Below are positions 6,808-13,646 of a stretch of DNA of 14,595 bases, piece after piece. The position numbers and the translations under genes are program-made. This DNA is from an uncultured Clostridia bacterium. GTDB lineage: Bacteria; Bacillota; Clostridia; Christensenellales; CAG-917. Under the pieces are notes generated by a model. The model saw only the letters and a program-made list of their open reading frames with translations. It did no database searches and was not told the DNA's origin. The stretch is from assembly GCA_946056785.1 (NCBI GenBank), contig CAMGKS010000015.1, positions 1-14,595 of the forward strand, in the 5' to 3' direction. How positions within the stretch are numbered: the stretch's first letter is position 1; each line of letters starts with the position of its first letter.

Positions 6808-8379
6808 CTATTTTCCGCTGTCGCCGTAGTTTGAAAGCACTCTTGCCGACGGATCTGAAACGTCGCAACCTTTCCAGGACTTGTTCGGCATCCAGAAGTC
6901 TTTTATCATTTTCGACTGTCCGCCGTAATATTTTTCAAACAACTCTCTGTAAAGCAACGACTCTTTGGTAAACGGTTTGCAATAGTCGTACTTTTCGGCT
7001 TTTTCTTTAAATTCCGCGTCGGTATATAATTGCTCTGCATATTCTTTGATGTCGTCTACCATAGAATGTCCTACAGCGTCTGAGAAAGCGGCTTTTTCAC
7101 GATAAAGAATATCTTTCGGCAATTCTCCTTCAAAGGCGTGCCGAAGAAGATATTTGCCTATTTTATAAACGTTCATCTTCCTTGCCGGGTCTATGCTCAT
7201 TACGTATTTCACAAACGCCAAATCACCGAACGGCACTCTGGCTTCCATGGAGTTTACAGATATACAGCGGTCCGCACGCAAAACGTCGTACATATAAAGT
7301 TCACGTATACGTTTTTGTGCCTCCTTTTGAAACTCGTCCGCATTCGGGGCGAAATCGGTGTATTTATATCCGAACAATTCGTCGGAAATTTCACCTGTCA
7401 ATAAAACTCTCACGTCCGTGTTTTCGTGAATATATTTGCACACGAGATACATGCCTATGCTCGCTCTTATCGTCGTTATATCGAACGTTCCTAAAATCGA
7501 TACTACCGTTTCAAGTGCCTTTATTACGTCGTCACGAGTAATAATGACTTCCGTATGTTCGCTTCCTATATATTCGGCTACCTTTCTTGCATATTTTAAA
7601 TCGATTGCGTCTACGTCCATACCTATGGCAAAAGTCTTAATCGGTTTGCCAAGTAGCTTTTTAGAAACCGCGCAAACGAGCGAACTGTCCAATCCTCCTG
7701 AAAGAAGAAAACCTAACGGGGCGTCGGAATCGAGACGTTTTTTTATGCCTTCCGTCAAAAGCACTCTTATTTTGGAACACGCCGTTTCTACGTCATCGCC
7801 GACGTAACCGTCGGTTTGTGCGATATCGTTGTAACAGACGAATTTATCACCGTCATAATAGTGTCCTGGCGGAAAAGGCATAATTTCTTTACAAAGACCT
7901 ACAAGGTTTTTAGCTTCGCTGGCAAAGATTATATCGCCTTGTCTGTACCCGTAAAACAGAGGTCTTATTCCGATAGGGTCACGGGCTGCTATAAGTTTAT
8001 TCTTTTCGCCGTCGTATAAAATCAAGGCAAATTCTGCGTCGAGCCTTTTAAAAACGTCGAGGCCGTATTTTTCATACATAGGTAAAAGTATTTCGCAGTC
8101 CGATTCCGACTTGAATTCATAGTCTTTTTCGAGTTCCTTTTTCAATGCCCTGAACCCGTATATTTCGCCGTTGCAAACCAATGCGTTTTTGCCTTTTTCA
8201 AACGGTTGCATACCCATAGGGCTTAAACCCATTATCGCTAACCTTTCGAAACCTAAATATCCTTTCGGCAATTTGATTATTCTGCAATCGTCAGGGCCTC
8301 TTGAAACTGTCTTTTGAAAGCCTTGCTTAAATTCTTCTTCGGAAAACCTATCCGATAAACACCCCATTATAGAGCACAT
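6808..8379 (-). CDS. asnB: Glutamine-hydrolysing asparagine synthetase B
   Basis: AsnB makes asparagine from aspartate, ATP and glutamine-derived ammonia in the cytoplasm. The start MCSIMGC exposes Cys2, the class II amidotransferase nucleophile, once Met is removed. RGPD (27-30), CNGEIY (69-74) and ARDPIGIRPLFYG (132-144) follow in the glutaminase domain. The synthetase domain carries the ATP pyrophosphatase loop SGGLDSS (227-233) and a TGEISDELFGYKY segment where GEGSDE is more usual. At 523 residues it is slightly shorter than the 554-residue E. coli AsnB but shows no sign of truncation. The start has an AAAGGAG site and lies 11 bases after the Amt-PII stop, making it the third gene of glnN, amt-PII, asnB. 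It ties asparagine production to the control of ammonium uptake and glutamine synthesis. Confidence 0.96.
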   Translation of the reverse strand: MCSIMGCLSDRFSEEEFKQGFQKTVSRGPDDCRIIKLPKGYLGFERLAIMGLSPMGMQPFEKGKNALVCNGEIYGFRALKKELEKDYEFKSESDCEILLPMYEKYGLDVFKRLDAEFALILYDGEKNKLIAARDPIGIRPLFYGYRQGDIIFASEAKNLVGLCKEIMPFPPGHYYDGDKFVCYNDIAQTDGYVGDDVETACSKIRVLLTEGIKKRLDSDAPLGFLLSGGLDSSLVCAVSKKLLGKPIKTFAIGMDVDAIDLKYARKVAEYIGSEHTEVIITRDDVIKALETVVSILGTFDITTIRASIGMYLVCKYIHENTDVRVLLTGEISDELFGYKYTDFAPNADEFQKEAQKRIRELYMYDVLRADRCISVNSMEARVPFGDLAFVKYVMSIDPARKMNVYKIGKYLLRHAFEGELPKDILYREKAAFSDAVGHSMVDDIKEYAEQLYTDAEFKEKAEKYDYCKPFTKESLLYRELFEKYYGGQSKMIKDFWMPNKSWKGCDVSDPSARVLSNYGDSGK

Positions 8380-8390
8380 ATTCTTCTCCT

Positions 8391-10139
8391 TTATTCTACG
8401 TCTTGAAGTGCGTCGTAACCTTCTTCGCCCGTTCTGACTTTAACTACGTTTTCAACGTCGTAAACGAAAATCTTTCCGTCGCCGATATGTCCTGTATACA
8501 ATACCTTCTTAGCCGTTTCGATTACTTCACGGACAGGCACTTTGCTTACTACCATTTCAACCTGAACTTTCGGAAGCAAACTCGGCTCGACTTCTACGCC
8601 ACGGTAGAATTCCGGTTTGCCCTTTTGCGTTCCGCAACCCATAACGTGCGTAACGGTCATTCCGGTTATGCCGATTTTCGACATTGCGTTTTTAAGAGAT
8701 TCAAGCATTCTCTCACGGCATATAATTTCGACTTTGGTGAATTTCGGTTCGCCTTCTTTTCTCGTTTCCGTTCTTTCACGTCTTTCAACGCTTACGGCTA
8801 CGTCGCTGACAACGGTTCCCTGTCCTTCAGGAATAACGTCGGCAAACGCTACAGGAAGCGCGTCGTAATCGTGAGAAATAACCGGGAAGTCTGCGTATGC
8901 CGAAGGCAATCCATGTTCCGTTCTGTCAAGTCCGACGATTTCTTCGTCTTTGGTGACTCTAAGTCCGATTGTCTTTTTGATGATAAAGAACGTTAAAGTG
9001 ATCGTTGCCGTCGTCCATGCCGCTATAGCAACTACGCCTGCAAGCTGAACGCCTAAAACTTTAAGTCCTTCTACAAAGCTCGTTCCGTGAATTAAGGCGT
9101 ATATAGGTCCGTCAACTCCGCCTGCCGTTGTGTTCGTTGCAAAAAGTCCGGCGGCAATCGTTCCCCATATACCGTTTGCGCAGTGTACTGCTACAGCGCC
9201 TACCGGGTCGTCGATATGAAGTTTAAGATCGAGCCATTCGACCACTCCTACGACAAGGAATCCTGAAACTATTCCGATGATAACCGAACCTATTGCGTCT
9301 ACGTTCGTACAACCTGCCGTTACGGCAACCAGTCCCGCAAGAGCTGCGTTAAGACACATCGATACGTCCGGTTTTTTGTTCTTTATCCACGTAAACAGCA
9401 TACACGTGACGGTTGCTACAGCCGGCGCTATAGTCGTTGTGGCGAATATCTGTCCAAGCTGCGAAACGCTCGTTGCCGCCGCCCCGTTGAAACCGTACCA
9501 GCAGAACCAGAGAATAAAGCAACCCAACGCACCAAGCGGAAGAGAATGTCCCATGATTGCGTTTACTTTTATCACCTTTCCGTTTGCGTCTCTTGTATAC
9601 TTACCGAGTCTCGGACCTACCATAATCGCACCGATAAGAGCCGCTATGCCGCCTACCATATGTATTGCCGCACTGCCCGCAAAATCGATGAAACCTAACT
9701 TTGCAAGCCAACCGCCGCCCCATACCCAGTGAGCTTCGATAGGATAAATCACAAGACTGATTATTGCAGAATATATACAGTAGGAAACAAACTTAGTTCT
9801 TTCTGCCATTGAACCCGAAACGATTGTGGACGCTGTCGCACAAAACACGAGGTTAAATACAAATCCGCTCCAATCGTACGTTGCAAAGTTTGTGATATAT
9901 CCGTAGTTCGGAATACCTATAAGACCTGCAAGGGCGTCCTCTCCCAAAAGGAGTCCCGCTCCGAGCAACATATACGCTATCGCTCCCAAACAGAAGTCCA
10001 TAAGGTTTTTCATTATGATGTTGCCTGCGTTTTTAGCTCTGGTGAAGCCTGCCTCTACCATTGCAAATCCGCACTGCATAAAAAATACTATTGCCGCTCC
10101 GATAAGGAGCCATACTCCAAACGTTATTTCTCCAGCCAT
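8391..10139 (-). CDS. Ammonium transporter fused to a C-terminal P-II signalling domain
   Basis: This 582-residue fusion joins an 11-helix Amt ammonium transporter (~1-395) to a P-II domain (~467-582) through a ~70-residue linker. The Amt part has FAMVEAGFTRAKNAGNI early, D152 and H160 (IDFAGSAAIH) and H319 (VAVHCANGIWG), matching E. coli D160, H168 and H318. The P-II part has TQKGKPEFYRGVE in the T-loop, LLPKVQVE, GDGKIFV (553-559) and RTGEEG. At the classic uridylylation site the tyrosine is replaced by Val517. The nucleotide-site arginine equivalent to R101 is Lys567, while R103 is kept (R569). Both Amt and P-II are trimers, so the fusion can gate its own pore by ligand binding. I start at ATG 10137-10139 because AAAGGAGG sits five bases upstream; an earlier in-frame ATG lies inside glnN. 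It follows glnN by 11 bases. Confidence 0.95.
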   Translation of the reverse strand: MAGEITFGVWLLIGAAIVFFMQCGFAMVEAGFTRAKNAGNIIMKNLMDFCLGAIAYMLLGAGLLLGEDALAGLIGIPNYGYITNFATYDWSGFVFNLVFCATASTIVSGSMAERTKFVSYCIYSAIISLVIYPIEAHWVWGGGWLAKLGFIDFAGSAAIHMVGGIAALIGAIMVGPRLGKYTRDANGKVIKVNAIMGHSLPLGALGCFILWFCWYGFNGAAATSVSQLGQIFATTTIAPAVATVTCMLFTWIKNKKPDVSMCLNAALAGLVAVTAGCTNVDAIGSVIIGIVSGFLVVGVVEWLDLKLHIDDPVGAVAVHCANGIWGTIAAGLFATNTTAGGVDGPIYALIHGTSFVEGLKVLGVQLAGVVAIAAWTTATITLTFFIIKKTIGLRVTKDEEIVGLDRTEHGLPSAYADFPVISHDYDALPVAFADVIPEGQGTVVSDVAVSVERRERTETRKEGEPKFTKVEIICRERMLESLKNAMSKIGITGMTVTHVMGCGTQKGKPEFYRGVEVEPSLLPKVQVEMVVSKVPVREVIETAKKVLYTGHIGDGKIFVYDVENVVKVRTGEEGYDALQDVE

Positions 10140-10144
10140 ATTAG

Positions 10145-10152
10145 CCTCCTTT
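10145..10152 (-). promoter_or_regulatory. Ribosome binding site that decides the Amt-PII start
   Basis: On the minus strand this reads AAAGGAGG, five bases before ATG 10137-10139, and it overlaps the glnN stop codon. This rules against the upstream in-frame ATG at 10194-10196. Confidence 0.85.
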
Positions 10153-12235
10153 AACGCACTCCGAAAAGCAAATCGCCGTACGTCGGATACGGCCATACCG
10201 TACTTGGCATGAGCATTTCCGCTCTGTCGACGACTGCTCTGAGTTCCTGCATTTTTTTGAATACTACGTCGTGATAATACTCCGCTTCTTTCTGACTTGA
10301 TTTCTCATTGATTTCGGCAAGAGCCGTTTCAAGACTTTCTACTCCGCCGAGTATTGCGGTTTGAAGTGCGGACAACTTCTTAAGTCTTGTCAATTCATAA
10401 GTTGAATCGATAGAAAGTTTTGCCTTTCTGTCCGCCGTTTTTGCAATCTCGCCTAAATACTTTTCGATTGACGGAAGAATATCTTTGTTAACCATATCCG
10501 TCATCGTCAAGGCTTCGATTCTTATCGTTTTCGAATAATTTTCAAGTTCGATTTCGTATCTTGCTTTAAGTTCCGTTTCAGAGAACACTTTGAAATCTTT
10601 AAAGAGTTTTACGTTTTTGTCTTTTATCATATAAGGTAAACACTCAGGAGTAGATTTCAAGTTTAAAAGTCCTCGTTTCTCCGCTTCTGCAAGCCAATCG
10701 TCGTCATATCCGTTTCCGTTGAAAATAATGCGTTTATGCTCTACAATCGTCGATTTTATAAGGTCGTGCAACGACTCCGTAAAATCTTTACTCTTTTCAA
10801 GTACGTCAGCAAATTCTTTAAGCGATTTGGCAACCGCCGTGTTAAGCGTGATATTGGCTTCCGCTATAGACATCGAAGAACCGACCATACGGAATTCGAA
10901 TTTGTTTCCCGTAAAAGCAAACGGTGAAGTTCTGTTTCTGTCCGTCGTGTCCTTAGGGAATTTTGGAATTACGTGAACGCCGATTTTCATTTGCTCCTTT
11001 TCTTTCTTGCTGTAAGACGTATCCTTTTCTATGGCGTCGAGAATTTCCGCCAACTCCTCGCCAAGGAAAACAGATACTACGGCAGGCGGGGCTTCGTTAG
11101 CCCCCAACCTATGGTCGTTACCCGCCGAAGCCGCCGAAATTCTGAGCAAATCTTGATAATCGTCGACTGCTTTAATTACGGCTGAAAGAAAAAGAAGGAA
11201 TTGTGCGTTGTCGTAAGGCGTATCGCCCGGTTCCAACAAGTTTACGCCCGTATCCGTTGAAAGCGACCAGTTATTGTGTTTGCCGCTTCCGTTTACGCCC
11301 GCAAAAGGCTTTTCGTGAAGAAGGCATACAAGTTTATGATGCTTTGCAACTTTTTTCATGATTTCCATCGTAAGTTGGTTGTGGTCGGTTGCAATATTAG
11401 TAGTAGCAAAAATCGGTGCAAGTTCGTGTTGCGACGGCGCGACTTCGTTATGTTCCGTTTTTGCAAGAACGCCCAACTTCCAAAGCTCGTCGTTAAGTTC
11501 TTTCATATATGCTTGAACCCTAGGTTTGATAGCTCCGAAATAGTGGTCTTCCATTTCTTGACCTTTAGGAGGTCTTGCTCCGAAAAGTGTTCTGCCGGTA
11601 AATATTAAGTCTTTGCGTTTGTCGTAAAGTTCTTCAGGAATAAGGAAATATTCCTGCTCAGGGCCTACCGTCGTCTTAACCGATTTTGCCGTGGTGTTTC
11701 CGAAGAGTTTCAAAATTCTCATCGCTTGTTCGTTGATTGCTTCCATTGATCTTAAAAGCGGAGTCTTTTTGTCAAGCGCTTCGCCGCCGTATGAACAAAA
11801 CGCCGTAGGTATGCAAAGCACTCCGTCTTTTATGAACGCATAAGACGTCGGATCCCATGCCGTATAACCTCTGGCTTCAAAGGTCGCTCTCAATCCTCCG
11901 GACGGAAAAGAGGACGCGTCCGGTTCGCCTCTGACAAGTTCTTTTCCGGAAAATTCCATGATAATGTTTCCGTCACGGTCAGGAGAAATGAAACTGTCGT
12001 GCTTTTCCGCCGTAACGCCCGTCATAGGTTGAAACCAATGAGTATAATGCGTCGCTCCGTTTTCTACCGCCCAATCTTTCATTGCGTTTGCTACGACGTT
12101 CGCCGCCTCGATGTCAAGACGTTTTCCGTCGTCGATTGCCCTTCTTACCTCTTTGTAGGTTTCTTTTGGAAGCCTTGCTTTCATAACCGAATTGTTAAAA
12201 ACCATGCTTCCGAATACGTTCGTGATAGTCTCCAT
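10151..12235 (-). CDS. glnN: Type III glutamine synthetase
   Basis: It makes glutamine from glutamate, ammonia and ATP in the cytoplasm. The 694-residue length and sequence are those of GSIII, not the ~450-residue GSI. The N-terminal VFGSMVFNNSVMKARLPKETY is typical of GSIII. Catalytic motifs follow in order: PEQEYF (192-197), NEVAPSQHE (263-271), NGSGKHNNWS (315-324), GANEAPPAVVSVFLG, and RNRTSPFAFTGNKFEFR (433-449). GSIII is a dodecamer of two opposed hexamers and is not controlled by adenylylation. The start has a TAGGAG site nine bases upstream. It is the first gene of the operon with the Amt-PII fusion and asnB, and is divergent from the glutamate synthase genes. Its leader contains a strong terminator-like hairpin, suggesting attenuation. 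Confidence 0.97.
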   Translation of the reverse strand: METITNVFGSMVFNNSVMKARLPKETYKEVRRAIDDGKRLDIEAANVVANAMKDWAVENGATHYTHWFQPMTGVTAEKHDSFISPDRDGNIIMEFSGKELVRGEPDASSFPSGGLRATFEARGYTAWDPTSYAFIKDGVLCIPTAFCSYGGEALDKKTPLLRSMEAINEQAMRILKLFGNTTAKSVKTTVGPEQEYFLIPEELYDKRKDLIFTGRTLFGARPPKGQEMEDHYFGAIKPRVQAYMKELNDELWKLGVLAKTEHNEVAPSQHELAPIFATTNIATDHNQLTMEIMKKVAKHHKLVCLLHEKPFAGVNGSGKHNNWSLSTDTGVNLLEPGDTPYDNAQFLLFLSAVIKAVDDYQDLLRISAASAGNDHRLGANEAPPAVVSVFLGEELAEILDAIEKDTSYSKKEKEQMKIGVHVIPKFPKDTTDRNRTSPFAFTGNKFEFRMVGSSMSIAEANITLNTAVAKSLKEFADVLEKSKDFTESLHDLIKSTIVEHKRIIFNGNGYDDDWLAEAEKRGLLNLKSTPECLPYMIKDKNVKLFKDFKVFSETELKARYEIELENYSKTIRIEALTMTDMVNKDILPSIEKYLGEIAKTADRKAKLSIDSTYELTRLKKLSALQTAILGGVESLETALAEINEKSSQKEAEYYHDVVFKKMQELRAVVDRAEMLMPSTVWPYPTYGDLLFGVR

Positions 12236-12254
12236 ATTTTATTCTCCTAAAAAT

Positions 12255-12268
12255 TTATTGCATAAAAA
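12255..12268 (-). repeat. Copy 1 of the shared 14-bp leader element
   Basis: On the minus strand this reads TTTTTATGCAATAA, directly after the attenuator hairpin and just before the glnN ribosome binding site. It is identical to 12496-12509 on the plus strand, so the two form a perfect inverted pair about 227 bp apart around the divergent promoters. It contains the minimal frame ATG-CAA-TAA (Met-Gln-stop). Confidence 0.85.
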
Positions 12269-12308
12269 AAGGCAAAGGCATCAAAGAAAACTCTTTGACA
12301 CCTTTGCC
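12264..12308 (-). terminator. Leader terminator/attenuator upstream of glnN
   Basis: On the minus strand GGCAAAGG, a U-G wobble pair on each side, and TCAAAGA pair with TCTTTGA and CCTTTGCC around a four-base loop. That is about 17 bp in all, followed by seven T residues. It lies between the glnN promoter and its start codon, so full expression requires read-through or antitermination. The predicted RNA starts near 12319 with CATAAA, which can pair with TTTATG immediately after the T tract. Confidence 0.85.
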
Positions 12309-12325
12309 AAATGATTTATGACAGT

Positions 12326-12354
12326 AGTCTAATTCCGTTTAGTCAGTTTGTCAA
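12326..12354 (-). promoter_or_regulatory. Predicted promoter of the glnN operon
   Basis: On the minus strand: -35 TTGACA (12349-12354, perfect consensus), a 17-base spacer, and -10 TAGACT (12326-12331). The transcript would start near 12319, giving a leader of about 85 bases that holds the terminator-like hairpin. Confidence 0.8.
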
Positions 12355-12397
12355 TGATTTTTTTAAAATTTTTTAAAAAATTTTTTTTCCTTTTCTG
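12355..12397. promoter_or_regulatory. A/T-tract spacer between the two divergent -35 elements
   Basis: These 43 bp are almost pure alternating T and A runs (phased A-tract-like). They separate the -35 boxes of the glnN and glutamate synthase promoters. This could be a shared UP element or curved DNA for both promoters. No recognisable GlnR/TnrA box is present. Confidence 0.5.
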
Positions 12398-12426
12398 TTG
12401 ACAGCCATTTTATGCGGTGTTATAAT
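12398..12426 (+). promoter_or_regulatory. Consensus promoter of the glutamate synthase genes
   Basis: -35 TTGACA (12398-12403), a 17-base spacer, and -10 TATAAT (12421-12426) match the housekeeping consensus perfectly. The transcript should start near 12432-12433, at CATAAAA, and run straight into the terminator hairpin. Such a strong promoter in front of a strong terminator implies control by attenuation or a small RNA product. Confidence 0.9.
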
Positions 12427-12435
12427 GCCAACATA

Positions 12436-12494
12436 AAAGAGGGCAATGGAGTCCTTAACTGTTAAAGCAGTAAGCTCCATCGCCCTCTTTTTTT
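12436..12494 (+). terminator. Leader terminator/attenuator upstream of the glutamate synthase genes
   Basis: AAAGAGGGC pairs with GCCCTCTTT (9 bp). After an A/C mismatch, ATGGAG pairs with CTCCAT (6 bp). After a two-base bulge, CTTA(A)CTG pairs with CAGTAAG (7 bp). The loop is TTAAAG. Seven T residues follow (12488-12494), then G and five more T. The hairpin ends 60 bases before the start codon, so it should stop most transcripts unless antiterminated. Confidence 0.88.
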
Positions 12495-12495
12495 G

Positions 12496-12509
12496 TTTTT
12501 ATGCAATAA
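12496..12509 (+). repeat. Copy 2 of the shared 14-bp leader element
   Basis: TTTTTATGCAATAA, identical to the minus-strand copy at 12255-12268 and in the equivalent place just after the leader terminator. It contains ATG-CAA-TAA, without a visible ribosome binding site. Confidence 0.85.
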
Positions 12510-12554
12510 TTAAAATGCTAAAAAACGTTAATATACTTAAACTGGAGATATTAT

Positions 12555-13646
12555 ATGACAAAAGAAGGTCAAATCAGAATACCGTCGGGCTGTGCAATAG
12601 CCGGGGTATTTTCAAAAAGCGGAGAATGCATTTCGGGAAAAACCATAGTGGACTCGATGACGACAATGCACGACAGATCAAACGGACTCGGCGGAGGATT
12701 TGCCGGTTACGGAATCTATCCGGAATACAAAGACTATTACGCTTTTCACGTTTTTTATGATGATAAAACTTCTCGTGAAAACTGTGAAAGATATCTCGAC
12801 GAAAAATTCGAAATTATAAACTTATCAAAAATCCCCGTGCGAAAATCTCCGAAAATCACAGACGAACCGCTTATATGGAGATATTTTGTTATGCCTAACC
12901 ATAATATGCTTCGCGACAGTCATCTCGATGAAAAAGAGTACGTTGCACGAAGCGTCGTATACGTCAATACTTCCATAAAAGGCGCATACGTTTTTTCAAG
13001 CGGAAAAAATATGGGCTGCTTTAAAGCGGTCGGCTACCCTGAGGACGTCGGAGAATATTACAGACTTGACGAATACGGTGGATATTCCTGGACGGCTCAC
13101 GGAAGATATCCGACGAACACTCCCGGTTGGTGGGGCGGCGCCCATCCTTTCTCTTTGCTCGACTATTCGATTGTGCATAACGGCGAAATATCGTCATACG
13201 ACGCAAACAGACGGTTTATCGAAATGTACGGTTATAAATGCACGTTGCTTACGGATACTGAAGTAATAGCGTATATAATAGATTTTCTTATAAGAAAAAA
13301 GGAACTTTCTCTTGAAGAAACGGCTGCGGTAATTGCGGCTCCGTTCTGGCAGACGATCGACGCTATGAAAAAAGACAAAGCCGAACTTTACGGTTATCTC
13401 AGAAAACAATTCCCGAGCTTGCTTATAACCGGTCCGTTTTCGATACTCGTCGGATTCGACGGCGGAATTATGGCTTTGAACGACAGACTTAAACTCCGTT
13501 CTATGGTCGTAGGCGAAAAGGACGATAAAGTATATTTTGCAAGCGAAGAATGTGCAATCAGAAAAATGGAACCTAACGTGGAAAAAATATGGTCGCCAAA
13601 AGGCGGCGAACCCGTTATCGTTAAACTTAGCGAGGTGAAAAAATGA
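12555..13646 (+). CDS. Glutamate synthase, glutaminase (class II amidotransferase) subunit of the split type
   Basis: The product resembles the N-terminal amidotransferase domain of GltB, here a separate 363-residue protein as in archaeal-type glutamate synthases. It would release ammonia from glutamine for transfer to 2-oxoglutarate. The nucleophile is probably Cys13 (IPSGCAIAGVF), which requires removal of a 12-residue propeptide; GltB also carries a short propeptide. Other domain motifs are HDRSNGLGGGFAGYG, AHGRYPTNTPGWWGGAHPF, IVHNGEISSY and LLTDTEVIAY, the last two forming the glutamine pocket. The ATG has TGGAG seven bases upstream. Its stop overlaps the start of the next gene (ATGA), implying coupled translation and a complex of the two proteins. 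It lies behind a strong leader terminator and is divergent from glnN. Confidence 0.9.
   Translation: MTKEGQIRIPSGCAIAGVFSKSGECISGKTIVDSMTTMHDRSNGLGGGFAGYGIYPEYKDYYAFHVFYDDKTSRENCERYLDEKFEIINLSKIPVRKSPKITDEPLIWRYFVMPNHNMLRDSHLDEKEYVARSVVYVNTSIKGAYVFSSGKNMGCFKAVGYPEDVGEYYRLDEYGGYSWTAHGRYPTNTPGWWGGAHPFSLLDYSIVHNGEISSYDANRRFIEMYGYKCTLLTDTEVIAYIIDFLIRKKELSLEETAAVIAAPFWQTIDAMKKDKAELYGYLRKQFPSLLITGPFSILVGFDGGIMALNDRLKLRSMVVGEKDDKVYFASEECAIRKMEPNVEKIWSPKGGEPVIVKLSEVKK

Larger units (their letters stand above)
12432..12510 (+). ncRNA. Predicted structured leader RNA of the glutamate synthase operon (or independent small RNA)
   Basis: This ~75-nt transcript would run from the consensus promoter to the T tract. 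Most of it forms one long stem. Its loose base CATAAAA (12432-12438) can pair with TTTTATG (12497-12503), bracketing the terminator, so the 5' end and the post-terminator element may form an alternative structure. The RNA may be a cis-acting attenuator, a released small RNA, or both. I do not recognise it as a known family. Confidence 0.55.

Noticed and set aside
8403..8996. Plus-strand 197-codon ORF inside the Amt-PII gene
   Set aside because: It is the antisense shadow of a gene with clear Amt and P-II motifs, and its translation is low in recognisable features and rich in F and R.
10140..10196. N-terminal extension of the Amt-PII protein
   Set aside because: It overlaps the end of glnN, and the strong AAAGGAGG site points to the ATG at 10137-10139.
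12421..12436. GlnR/TnrA-type operator (TGTTA...AACA near the -10)
   Set aside because: The spacing is one base short of the TGTNA-N7-TNACA consensus and the second half-site does not match.
12264..12494. ANTAR-type two-hairpin antitermination target
   Set aside because: Each leader shows one long hairpin, not two, and the loops lack the A1/G4 hexaloop pattern.
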